Virus record (IMG/VR): IMGVR_UViG_3300035698_009027
Location: 1 to 50,839 of that record
Strand: one strand, 5' to 3'
DNA: 50,839 nt
Origin: a virus
Shown: positions 16,091 through 23,820 of the stretch, in pieces
Layout: each line of letters starts with the position of its first letter
How positions within the stretch are numbered: the first letter of the stretch is position 1
The notes under the pieces: model-generated
Told to the model about the DNA's origin: nothing
Seen by the model: only the letters and a program-made list of their open reading frames with translations
Database searches by the model: none
Program-made: the position numbers and the translations under genes

Positions 16091-16396
16091 ATGGCTAGCA
16101 TCATTAAACAAATAGATTACCTATACAGAGAGGTAAAATGCCTAAAAGCAAAACAGAGTGTACAAAGTGGTACAGGTGGTGGAGGAGCTGGAGGTAGTGG
16201 AGACAAACATCTTACATACATTCAACCTGCTGAACTAGAAGAGTGGGTAATAGAACATAACTTAGACAAATATCCATCTACAGTAATTGTAGATGATAAT
16301 GAAGTGGAAGTAGAAGCTTCAATTCAACACATTACCAGAAATAAATTAATAATAACATTCACACCTGGCTTCTCTGGAAAAGCCTACTTAAACTAA
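16091..16396 (+). CDS. Short fibre-tip-like protein (101 aa)
   Basis: After an N-terminal coiled helix and a Gly/Ser linker (residues about 29-37), the body ends with W-V-I-E-H-N-L-D-K-Y-P-S-T-V-I-V-D and I-T-F-T-P-G-F-S-G-K-A-Y-L-N. This matches a well-known C-terminal module of phage tail-fibre and collar proteins (W-x-I-x-H-N-L-G-K-Y-P-S-V-x-V-x-D ... F-S-x-x-F-S-G-K-A-Y-L-N). Here it is a free-standing small protein, so it probably docks on a larger fibre through its helical N-terminus. Confidence 0.82.
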   Translation: MASIIKQIDYLYREVKCLKAKQSVQSGTGGGGAGGSGDKHLTYIQPAELEEWVIEHNLDKYPSTVIVDDNEVEVEASIQHITRNKLIITFTPGFSGKAYLN

Positions 16397-16402
16397 ACTA
16401 CA

Positions 16403-17347
16403 ATGGCAGAAAGAAAATTTCTATCAGATATTAATTTATCTGGAAATCAATTGCTGAGAGCTGTGTTTCACAATGCATCATCAGCACCAACATCACCAAA
16501 GGAAGGTCAAGCCTACTTTAACACAGCAAGTAATACACTTTTAATCTATGCAGGAGGTTCTTGGGTAGATGCATTAGGTGCAAACTCAGCAACACAATTA
16601 GGAGATGGTACTAGAAATGGTACTACCTATGGTATTGACTCTGATGGGTCTCAAGATGACATTATCTTACAAAGTGCAACTACCTCTTTAGCAGGTCTAT
16701 TAAGTGCTGCTAAGTTCAATGAGATTGTAGCCAACAATGCTAAAGTGTCTAATGTAGATCACCCATTAGTTGAAGCACCAGTACCTTCTGATGCAGTGTT
16801 TACAGATACTGAAACATTAACTACTTTAGGTTTGGCTGGAAACAACCTTACTTATGTAGATGAAAATGGAGATACAACTACTTTAGATTTAACTCTTTAT
16901 TTAGATGATACTAATGCAGCAAGAATTGCAAGTGGAACTTTAAATGGTAGTACAGGTATTGCAACATTCACAAGAGATGATGCTAGTAGTTTTGAGATTA
17001 ACATGTCTGCATTTTTAGATGCAATTACTCTAAACAATACTTTGACAAGTGATTCTACAACAGAAGGATTAACTGCAGCTCAAGGTAAGGTATTAAAAAC
17101 ATTAGCAGATTCAAAAGCTAAAAGATACTCAGGTACTTTTGGTAATGGTTCTTTACTTGTTTTATCAGTACCTGCTTCAACACACCAAGTAAATTCTAAT
17201 GGACAATTTTCAGTTTTTACTGCACTTGTAAGTACAGGGGAACAAGTAGAATGTGAAGTTGTAATAAACTACACTAATGGAAACATTACAATTGAAACTA
17301 ATGAAGCTGTTGGAAATGCAGATTTATTAGTGACAGTAATTGGATAG
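16403..17347 (+). CDS. Tail-fibre protein (314 aa)
   Basis: The N-terminus (AERKFLSDINLSGNQLLRA) followed by P-x-x-P-x-x-G-Q-A-Y-F-N-T-x-x-N-x-L-x-I-Y-x-G-G-S-W is a standard start of phage fibre proteins, with the W-type collar domain at about 20-55. The middle holds fibre modules (KVSNVDHPLVEAPVPSDAVF, LGLAGNNLTYVDENGDTTTL, and TSDSTTEGLTAAQGKVLK). The C-terminus is a beta-rich tip domain. It likely forms a trimeric fibre that binds host cells. It shares its first residues (MAxRKF) with the next gene, pointing to a common attachment site on the virion. Confidence 0.88.
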   Translation: MAERKFLSDINLSGNQLLRAVFHNASSAPTSPKEGQAYFNTASNTLLIYAGGSWVDALGANSATQLGDGTRNGTTYGIDSDGSQDDIILQSATTSLAGLLSAAKFNEIVANNAKVSNVDHPLVEAPVPSDAVFTDTETLTTLGLAGNNLTYVDENGDTTTLDLTLYLDDTNAARIASGTLNGSTGIATFTRDDASSFEINMSAFLDAITLNNTLTSDSTTEGLTAAQGKVLKTLADSKAKRYSGTFGNGSLLVLSVPASTHQVNSNGQFSVFTALVSTGEQVECEVVINYTNGNITIETNEAVGNADLLVTVIG

Positions 17348-17377
17348 TTATCTGAGTAACATTTAAAAAACAATACA

Positions 17378-17827
17378 ATGGCAAAAAGAAAATTTATAGT
17401 TAATATAGAAGCTACCTCTTTCATAAAGAAGAATGGTACTTCCTCTCAGATTTTAAGGGCAGATGGAAGTGTGGATGGTAACATTTATACTTCTCTAAAA
17501 AGAGTGGGTAGTAACTTACCTACTACTGTTTCTAAGGTTTCAGGTAATCACACTATAGATTTTTCAGCTAACAATAACTTCCTGATAAATGCATCAGGAA
17601 GTTATAGTATTGTTGCTTCTATTTCAGCAGCAAATGTTGGTCAATCTGGCATGATTACTATAGTAAATTCTGCAGGAGTGACTCCAGGAAATTTACCTAG
17701 TAACCTTCTTACATCAAATGGACATGAACCAGCTTGGGTTACAGCAAGTGGTAAAACTTCCATATTATCTTATTATGTGATAAATGCAACACAGGCAATA
17801 GTAAATTACATTGGTGACTTTTCTTAA
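17378..17827 (+). CDS. Short tail-fibre protein (149 aa)
   Basis: A fibre-type N-terminus, MAKRKF, is followed by KKNGTSSQILRADGSVD, a stretch typical of phage fibre proteins (K-K-x-G-T-S-S-Q-F-L-K-A-D-G-S-V-D). The C-terminal half is a small beta domain ending SYYVINATQAIVNYIGDF. Probably a short fibre or tip subunit working with the preceding protein. The gene contains a perfect 13-base inverted repeat (17574-17605). Confidence 0.8.
   Translation: MAKRKFIVNIEATSFIKKNGTSSQILRADGSVDGNIYTSLKRVGSNLPTTVSKVSGNHTIDFSANNNFLINASGSYSIVASISAANVGQSGMITIVNSAGVTPGNLPSNLLTSNGHEPAWVTASGKTSILSYYVINATQAIVNYIGDFS
17574..17605 (+). repeat. Perfect 13-base inverted repeat in a fibre gene
   Basis: Arms ATAACTTCCTGAT (17574-17586) and ATCAGGAAGTTAT (17593-17605) flank the 6-base loop AAATGC. 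The stem is perfect with no mismatch, inside coding sequence. It could be an mRNA hairpin or a recombinase site; I saw no second copy of the arms elsewhere, so inversion is not supported by this window. Confidence 0.6.
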
Positions 17828-17838
17828 TATAAAGATAT

Positions 17839-19542
17839 ATGAATATAGGGTTCAGCAAAATCATAGAGTGGAACACATCTAAATCCACTACTACAAGTTT
17901 TAATACTTCTAGGAATACTAGTACTAGCTACATTACAACTAATGTTACAGCTACTACTTGGAGTACATCTAAGTCTACTACTACTGATTATGTTACCTCA
18001 CATTCAACTCAGACTAATGTTCCTACATCTAGGTCTACAACTACAACTTATAACACATCTAAGTCAACAACAACTACCTACATTACAACTAGGTCTACAA
18101 CAACAAGCTATAATACTAGTCACAGTACAACTACTACCTTTGATACAACTATTTCAACAGTTGTAACATGGATTACTAGTCACAGTACTAATACAGTGTA
18201 CAACACTACTAAAAACACTAGTACTACTTATAACACATCAAGAGCTACTAATACAACTTTTAGTACTTCTAAATCTACTACCACTACTTTCAGTACTACT
18301 GTGAGTACTAGCACTAGTTATCTTACTTCTAGAGCTACTACCACATCATGGAACACAAGTAAAAGTACTACCACTGTTTATAATACAAGCAGAAATACTA
18401 CTACTACTTATGAGACTTCTAAGGCTACCACAACAACATGGTCTACAAATAGGTCTACATCAGTATCACAGTCTACATCAAGGTCTACCACAACCACATA
18501 TAACACTAGTAAAAGCACTACAACTACTTACAATACCAGTAGAGCTACTACTACAACATACAGTACCAGTAAATCAACTGTTACAACATACAATACAAAT
18601 CATAGCACCACTACTACTTTTAACACAAGTATTGCTACTACAACAACTTGGAATACACTTAGGTCTACAAGCACTACTTACAATACAAGTAAGATAACTA
18701 ACAGTAGCTTTAACACTAGTAGAACTACTACAACTAACTTTACAACTAGTAAGAGTACAACTACCACTTGGATTACTAGTAGGGCTACTACAACAACATA
18801 TAACACTAGCCATAGTACTACCACTACATGGAATACTTCTTACAATACAGTTACTACTTATAATAGTAGCACAAGTTTTACTACTACTTGGAGTACAAAT
18901 AGAAGTACAGCAAAATCTCATAGTACAAGTAAAAGTACTACAACTACCTGGAGTACATCAAAATCCACTACTACTACTTGGAATACTAGCAAGAGTACTA
19001 CTACTACTTATAATACTTCAACAAGTACTATAACAAACTACAATACTTCTCACAGTACTACAACTACTTTTAACACAAGTATAAGTACAGTGACTACATA
19101 CAACACATCTAGGTCTACAACCTGGAATACAAATGTATCTACAAATACTTCTTTTAGTACTACTAGGACAACAGGTACAACTTTTAATACAAGTAGAAGT
19201 ACAAATACAACTTGGATAACATCTAAAAGTACAACTACTACTTATTACACTAGTCACAGTACTACTAAGAGTACTAATAGTATGAGAAATACTAGTAGAC
19301 TTACTAATGTAAGTACTACTACAAGCTATAATACCCTTGTAGATACTACAACTACTTATATTACATACTATAATGTAATAACTAGTTGGAACACAACAAG
19401 GTCAACAACTACTACTTACAATACAACTACTGGTAGAAGTACTAGTTGGGTTACATCAAGAAGTACAACAACAACTTATGACACTTCTGGAGGAGGAGGA
19501 GGAAATTATGACCCATCACCACCATTCCCATCTCCATCATAA
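17839..19542 (+). CDS. Giant Thr/Ser decapeptide-repeat protein 1 (567 aa)
   Basis: After a 12-residue lead (MNIGFSKIIEWN) nearly the whole protein is about fifty copies of a ten-residue unit, consensus S-T-T-T-T-(Y/F/W)-N-T-S-(K/R/H), ending in GGGGGNYDPSPPFPSPS. The regular aromatic and basic positions every ten residues suggest an extended beta or beta-solenoid-like fibre rather than a random coil. Thr plus Ser make up well over half of the residues, a mucin-like composition suited to O-glycosylation. There is no signal peptide or membrane segment. The neighbours are fibre and sugar-transfer-type genes. Probable virion surface fibre. The other strand frames here are shadows of the repeat. 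Confidence 0.82.
   Translation: MNIGFSKIIEWNTSKSTTTSFNTSRNTSTSYITTNVTATTWSTSKSTTTDYVTSHSTQTNVPTSRSTTTTYNTSKSTTTTYITTRSTTTSYNTSHSTTTTFDTTISTVVTWITSHSTNTVYNTTKNTSTTYNTSRATNTTFSTSKSTTTTFSTTVSTSTSYLTSRATTTSWNTSKSTTTVYNTSRNTTTTYETSKATTTTWSTNRSTSVSQSTSRSTTTTYNTSKSTTTTYNTSRATTTTYSTSKSTVTTYNTNHSTTTTFNTSIATTTTWNTLRSTSTTYNTSKITNSSFNTSRTTTTNFTTSKSTTTTWITSRATTTTYNTSHSTTTTWNTSYNTVTTYNSSTSFTTTWSTNRSTAKSHSTSKSTTTTWSTSKSTTTTWNTSKSTTTTYNTSTSTITNYNTSHSTTTTFNTSISTVTTYNTSRSTTWNTNVSTNTSFSTTRTTGTTFNTSRSTNTTWITSKSTTTTYYTSHSTTKSTNSMRNTSRLTNVSTTTSYNTLVDTTTTYITYYNVITSWNTTRSTTTTYNTTTGRSTSWVTSRSTTTTYDTSGGGGGNYDPSPPFPSPS
17870..19490 (+). repeat. Tandem 30-bp degenerate repeats (decapeptide units)
   Basis: The DNA repeats with a 30-base period set by the protein unit, but synonymous codons for Thr (ACA, ACT, ACC) and Ser (AGT, TCT, TCA, AGC, TCC) are mixed from copy to copy, so few neighbouring units are identical in DNA. 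No ACG or TCG codon was found despite hundreds of Thr and Ser codons. Confidence 0.85.
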
Positions 19543-19563
19543 AATTAAATTAAAAGAAACAAC

Positions 19564-20172
19564 ATGGCAATAGATCAGACATATTATAAAATGGGAGATG
19601 TTACTACTACTAATCATCTTACTTCTCCTAATACAAAAAATATTAATGCTTGGTACAAAGAGTGGAAACCTCTTTTAGATGCAAGTGTATTTGATGCTTA
19701 CATAGTAGGAAATGTGGCTGAAAAAATATTTGGTAAATCTATTATACCTACAGTAGATTTTGATGTAGCTTTGCTAGGAGACATAGCAGAGGATTATGAA
19801 AGCTTAAAAGTGTTAATGGATGAAGCTGTAAGAATAGGTTTTGACAACAAATTTTTAGTTGATATATTTCACAATGATGCTTTGTTAGACATACAGAATT
19901 TTAAGCCTATTGTTCAGATAAGACAGTTTAATCATTTTAAAAGGTCTAATGCTGATGGCTCAAACAAAAAAGAATACAAAGTAGAAGGTAAAGACCTTGA
20001 AGAAATTTATGGTGGGATGGTTAAAGCAACCTATACTAATACTGATATTATTCCTGTTAGTTGTTATAAAGCAAGAGCAAGGTTTAAAGATGGAGACTAC
20101 ATTGGAATACAAATAAATGTAAAAGATGCATTTGATGCAGATGACAACCTTTTGGGTAAAGAATTAATTTAA
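19564..20172 (+). CDS. Nucleotidyltransferase-like protein (202 aa)
   Basis: Placed between the two repeat-protein genes. Residues 46-70 read A-Y-I-V-G-N-V-A-E-K-I-F-G ... V-D-F-D-V-A-L, a nucleotidyltransferase-type G-N/S plus D65-x-D67 arrangement, and a third acidic residue is D100 in FLVDIFHND. The usual G-S is G-N here, as tolerated in some family members. The C-terminal half is a distinct alpha/beta region. It is not closely similar to the 147-residue protein at 14709 beyond the fold signature. Substrate unknown; activation of a sugar or nucleotidylation of the neighbouring fibre proteins are both open. Confidence in the fold is moderate. Confidence 0.65.
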   Translation: MAIDQTYYKMGDVTTTNHLTSPNTKNINAWYKEWKPLLDASVFDAYIVGNVAEKIFGKSIIPTVDFDVALLGDIAEDYESLKVLMDEAVRIGFDNKFLVDIFHNDALLDIQNFKPIVQIRQFNHFKRSNADGSNKKEYKVEGKDLEEIYGGMVKATYTNTDIIPVSCYKARARFKDGDYIGIQINVKDAFDADDNLLGKELI

Positions 20173-20189
20173 GATAAAAAGAAAAGAAT

Positions 20190-21824
20190 ATGCCTAATAC
20201 TTCCCATTCTACTACAACTTCTTGGAACACTTCAAGAACTACTTATGTTGTTACTAACACAAGTCATACTACAACTACAAGTTGGAGTACAAGTAAAAGT
20301 ACAGGTTATTCTAGGTCTACATCTAAAATTACTAATGAAAGTTATAGTACTTCAAAAAGCACTGTTACAACATGGTCTACAACTGTTTCAACAGCTGTAC
20401 CAGTAAACACACAAAAGACAACTACATATTATACTTCTAAAAGTACTATTACAAATTATTCAACTAGTTTAACAACTACCACAACTTATGGTACATCAAG
20501 AAGTACCACTACAACTTTTGCAACTTCAAAGAGTACAGTAACTGTAAGGTCTACTTCAAGAACTACTACTTTTGCTACAACTAGAAGTACAAGTACTACC
20601 TGGTCAACCTCTAGAAGTACTACAACAACTTACATAACTACTAGGGCTACTACTACTACTTATGCCACAAGTAAGGCTACAACAACTACTTTTGCTACTA
20701 GCCAGAGTACAACAACAACTTTTAATACCAATAAGTCAACTACAACTACTTATACCACTAATTATAATGTTATAACTAGTTTTAATACATCAAGGTCTAC
20801 TACTGTAACTAATTCTACAACAAAGAATACCTCTACTTATCATAGTACTAACAGAAGTACCACAACTACTTATAATACTGCTAGGTCAACTACAACTAGT
20901 TGGGCAACAAGTAAATCCACTACTACTACATTCCTTACATCTAGTAGCTGGACAACTACTTTTAGTACTATAACAAATTTTACAACTACTTATAATACTT
21001 CTCATAATACTAACACAACTGTTAGTACCTCAAGAAGTACTAATACAACCTGGTCTACTACTAGAAGCACAGTTACCACATACAATACTAATCACAGTAC
21101 AGTGACAAGTTATAACACTAATCATAGTACTACAACAACATTTGCTACAAGTCATAGCACTACTACCACTTATGCTACTAACCATGCAACTACAACTACA
21201 TGGACAACTACATACAATAGAATAACTAGTTTTGATACAAGCAAGTCAACTACTACAACATATAATACTTCTCACACTACCTCTACTACTTTTAGTACTA
21301 ATCACAGTACTACTACTACATGGAGCACTAGTCAAAGTACTATAACTAATTACAGTACAAGTCATGCTACAAATACATCTTGGTTAACTGACAGAAGCAC
21401 AACCACAACTTGGAACACTACTTCTTCTATTACCACTACTTATAACACTAGTCATACAACTGTAACTACTTATAATACCAATCATAGTACAGTTACTAAC
21501 TATTCTACAAGTAGTTCAAGAAACACTACATGGTCTACACAGAGAAGTACTACAACTACTTACTCAACAAGCCATATTACATTAACAAACTATAATACTA
21601 ACCATAGCACAACTACCACATACAGTACATCAAAAAGTACTACAACCACATACAACACATTAAAAGCAACAACTACTAGTTATAACACAACTTACAATAC
21701 CACTACTACATTTAGTACAAGTACATCTAAGTTGACAAACTATTCTACTAGTCATAGCACAACAACAACCTGGTCTACCAGTAGATCTACAACAACTACT
21801 TTTACAACAACATGGTATGTTTAA
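20190..21824 (+). CDS. Giant Thr/Ser decapeptide-repeat protein 2 (544 aa)
   Basis: This is a paralogue of the 567-residue protein, made of the same ten-residue unit from the second residue to the end (MPNTSHSTTTSWNTSRTT to the terminal TTTTFTTTWYV), again about fifty units. Compared with protein 1, it has more His at the tenth position and Ala before the Thr run, and it lacks both the N-terminal lead and the Gly/Pro tail. The pair may form hetero-fibres or alternative surface coats. No ACG or TCG codons are used. Start chosen at 20190 because it follows the previous stop by 17 bases. Confidence 0.82.
   Translation: MPNTSHSTTTSWNTSRTTYVVTNTSHTTTTSWSTSKSTGYSRSTSKITNESYSTSKSTVTTWSTTVSTAVPVNTQKTTTYYTSKSTITNYSTSLTTTTTYGTSRSTTTTFATSKSTVTVRSTSRTTTFATTRSTSTTWSTSRSTTTTYITTRATTTTYATSKATTTTFATSQSTTTTFNTNKSTTTTYTTNYNVITSFNTSRSTTVTNSTTKNTSTYHSTNRSTTTTYNTARSTTTSWATSKSTTTTFLTSSSWTTTFSTITNFTTTYNTSHNTNTTVSTSRSTNTTWSTTRSTVTTYNTNHSTVTSYNTNHSTTTTFATSHSTTTTYATNHATTTTWTTTYNRITSFDTSKSTTTTYNTSHTTSTTFSTNHSTTTTWSTSQSTITNYSTSHATNTSWLTDRSTTTTWNTTSSITTTYNTSHTTVTTYNTNHSTVTNYSTSSSRNTTWSTQRSTTTTYSTSHITLTNYNTNHSTTTTYSTSKSTTTTYNTLKATTTSYNTTYNTTTTFSTSTSKLTNYSTSHSTTTTWSTSRSTTTTFTTTWYV
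20199..21810 (+). repeat. Second array of 30-bp degenerate repeats
   Basis: The same 30-base periodicity as in 17870-19490, with synonymous variation between copies. Together the arrays span about 3.2 kb, split only by the nucleotidyltransferase-like gene. Short-read assemblies could misjoin or collapse them, so copy number here should be treated with care. Confidence 0.85.
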
Positions 21825-21848
21825 ATTATTTATTATCTTAGCACAGAA

Positions 21849-22421
21849 ATGGATACAATAAAAGATAGAATAACTTGGTTACAAGGAGAAGATAAAAAGT
21901 ACAGTAAGCTTTATTCTTCTGGATATCCTCATGGGGGACCTATGGGATTAGTAACAGTCTTTGATATTCCCAAAGAAAAAAAGTGTATAGATTTAGGATG
22001 TGGATTAGGAGAATTGAGTAAACACTTTACAGACTACACAGGAGTGGATGTCTCTAGCTGGGTTATAGGCTCAAACAAACAAAGAAAAATTAATGGTACT
22101 TACTACCATGCTTCTTTAGATAATCTAACTTGTATAAACAAGAACCAATATGATGTAGGTATCTGTTCAGATGTAATGGAGCATATCCCTGAAGAAAAAG
22201 TAGGAGTTATTTTAAAAAGTATATCTTTGTTAAAAGTAGGAACTTTTTATTTTGACATAGCTCTTCTGCCAAGTTCTAATGTAGATGAAGAAGGAAAAAA
22301 TTTACACCTTACTCTTTGGAAACAAGAAAGATGGGTAGAAGAACTAAAAAAGTATTTTAAATTAAAAGAAGGTAAAATTTGTGAAGGAAGTCTTAGAGTA
22401 AGTTGTACCTTGAAACAATAA
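21849..22421 (+). CDS. SAM-dependent methyltransferase, class I (190 aa)
   Basis: Motif I is D48-L-G-C-G-L-G54, the SAM-binding loop of class I methyltransferases, preceded by an N-terminal cap with GYPHGGPMG. The acidic residue ending strand two is in GVDVSS near 67. The post-motif segment S-D-V-M-E-H-I-P at 107-114 matches the UbiG/Methyltransf_11 type used on small molecules, sugars and polysaccharide termini; no DNA methyltransferase motif (DPPY, NPPY or PC) is visible. It may methylate a sugar or cap a glycan made by the nearby transferases. Substrate unproven. Confidence 0.85.
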   Translation: MDTIKDRITWLQGEDKKYSKLYSSGYPHGGPMGLVTVFDIPKEKKCIDLGCGLGELSKHFTDYTGVDVSSWVIGSNKQRKINGTYYHASLDNLTCINKNQYDVGICSDVMEHIPEEKVGVILKSISLLKVGTFYFDIALLPSSNVDEEGKNLHLTLWKQERWVEELKKYFKLKEGKICEGSLRVSCTLKQ

Positions 22422-22445
22422 TTATTAATAATTAAAAACAGAAGT

Positions 22446-22847
22446 ATGAATGCACAAACAATTATTTTAATTATCCTAGGATTAGGATTTTTTATTACAG
22501 CACTACTAGTGCTAAAGAAAAGAAAACCACAAAGTATTAATGTTACAACAACCACTAAAGCAGTAGCTACAACTACAGTAAAGCCTAGTGATGTTGATCC
22601 AAGTGATGTTAAACCAAGTGATCCAATTGCTACTACAACTACAACTACAAAGGCACCACAACCTAGTCCTAGCATTGATGCTACTAGATACAAGCCTAAC
22701 CCTAGACCAAAGAAGAATCCAGCTCCAAAAAAGAAACCAAATCCAAGACCTAAAAAAGAAGCAGTTAAAGTTGCACCTAAGAAGGTTGTTAGAAAGGTTA
22801 AAGAAGAGCCTAAAGCAAAACCAAGAAAACCTAAAGCTAAAAAATAA
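22446..22847 (+). CDS. Membrane-anchored Thr/Pro/Lys-rich protein (133 aa)
   Basis: Residues 4-23 form a hydrophobic membrane helix followed by KKRK. Two Thr-rich stretches with Lys-Pro and Asp-Pro units come next (about 34-72), then a strongly basic tail of Pro/Lys/Arg units (YKPNPRPKKNPAPKKKP and onward). The positive-inside rule would place the basic tail in the cytoplasm. The tail resembles histone-like or DNA-binding disordered regions, and the TTTTTTKAP linker resembles those of other proteins in the island. Possible roles are membrane tethering of the modification enzymes or a lysis function; nothing decides between them. Confidence 0.65.
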   Translation: MNAQTIILIILGLGFFITALLVLKKRKPQSINVTTTTKAVATTTVKPSDVDPSDVKPSDPIATTTTTTKAPQPSPSIDATRYKPNPRPKKNPAPKKKPNPRPKKEAVKVAPKKVVRKVKEEPKAKPRKPKAKK

Positions 22848-22855
22848 GTTACAAT

Positions 22856-23764
22856 ATGGAAATGTTTGACCAAAAAGTTCTTAAAGAGAGGATTGGAGAA
22901 CTTAAGAAAAGTAATAACCTAAAGACATTAGAACCTGTAGAAAGGTATTTACTTGAAAAGTTAAAGAAGACTGGTGTGAAAGCCAACTATGATGTATTGT
23001 GTGAGGAGATGCCTTACTTTGATACAATAGGTTACACAGAGTATGCAACCAACTTTATTATGTCCCCACTTAATCTAAAGATGAAAGAAGACATGATGAG
23101 GGATGCAGAGCAGGATACAGATGAATATGAAATATTAGATTATGCATCTCATTTTGCTGATAACATTAAGAATAATTTAGCTAATAAATACAAAGACAGA
23201 TTATCTGACTTTGATGGATACAAAGAGGTTACAGCTTTAGTAGTTTTACCAGGGTCTAATAAACTAAAGTCAGCTGTTTGTATCAACAAGTTAAAAGAGA
23301 TAAAGAGATTGTATGGTGATGATGTTTATTTTAAACCTCACCCACTTACAACACATGCTTTCATTGGTGAGTTGAAAGACTTATTTGGTGAGAACAGTAT
23401 ATTACCTAGAGAGATTGATTTGTATTATTTCCTAGCAAAAGTAGATAAGGTCTACACAACCCACATAAGTGAAAGTGCAGTTTATGCCATAGCTTTGGGT
23501 AAGAAGATTGAGCCTATTGATGTTTACAATGAAATAAGACAAGGATCTTTTTACAGTATAAATGTAGGTCTTTTTGAAAATCAATATGAAGGCAAAGAGT
23601 GGATTAACAAAGTCTTCTCAAGTCCAAAGTCAGGAGTGATAAATCCTAATCTTGATAAAGATTGGAAAAAGAAAGTAGATTTATATTTAGAATACATTTT
23701 AGAAAAAAGGGAAATGTATAAAGATTGGTACATAGACAGTAGAGTACCAAAAGAAAAAAAGTAA
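22856..23764 (+). CDS. GT-B-like surface-polysaccharide transferase candidate (302 aa)
   Basis: The C-terminal half has motifs seen in GT-B transferases acting on capsule and teichoic-type polymers: F-K-P-H-P followed by a Thr-rich turn near residues 159-165, then I-S-E-S-A-V-Y-A-I-A-L-G-K-K near 203-216, where the S-x-x-A-x-x-L-G pattern grips the nucleotide phosphate. The N-terminal half resembles the VVLPG-type strand and helix of the acceptor domain. Relatives include polysialyl- and glycerophospho-transferases, so the transferred group could be a sugar or a sugar phosphate. ATG at 22862 is an alternative start. Family assignment is moderate. Confidence 0.6.
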   Translation: MEMFDQKVLKERIGELKKSNNLKTLEPVERYLLEKLKKTGVKANYDVLCEEMPYFDTIGYTEYATNFIMSPLNLKMKEDMMRDAEQDTDEYEILDYASHFADNIKNNLANKYKDRLSDFDGYKEVTALVVLPGSNKLKSAVCINKLKEIKRLYGDDVYFKPHPLTTHAFIGELKDLFGENSILPREIDLYYFLAKVDKVYTTHISESAVYAIALGKKIEPIDVYNEIRQGSFYSINVGLFENQYEGKEWINKVFSSPKSGVINPNLDKDWKKKVDLYLEYILEKREMYKDWYIDSRVPKEKK

Positions 23765-23820
23765 AGAAGTAATTTAATAAAGTACCCCCTAGTGACAGCA
23801 ACAAATATAAATCCCAGGGA

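Noticed and set aside
17942-18697. Plus-strand Leu/Gln-rich frames within the first repeat gene
   Set aside because: Frame-shifted readings of the same repeats; the main frame gives a far longer and regular protein.
18574-19257. Minus-strand Cys/Ser-rich frames opposite the decapeptide repeats
   Set aside because: They mirror the repeat codons on the other strand; their Cys richness comes from ACA/ACT read in reverse and has no independent support.
17839-21824. CRISPR array or antifreeze-type protein from the regular repeats
   Set aside because: The repeats are coding, lack unique spacers and have a 30-base period; ice-binding proteins use T-x-T arrays of other periods, and a phage function for ice binding has no support here.
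21849-22421. DNA methyltransferase explaining the CpG loss
   Set aside because: The motifs fit a small-molecule or sugar type class I enzyme; no target-recognition domain, PC motif or (D/N)PP(Y/F) motif.
22247-22873. 208-residue minus-strand frame opposite the methyltransferase and anchor genes
   Set aside because: It is antisense to two well-supported plus-strand genes and consists of low-complexity Gly/Phe/Val runs.
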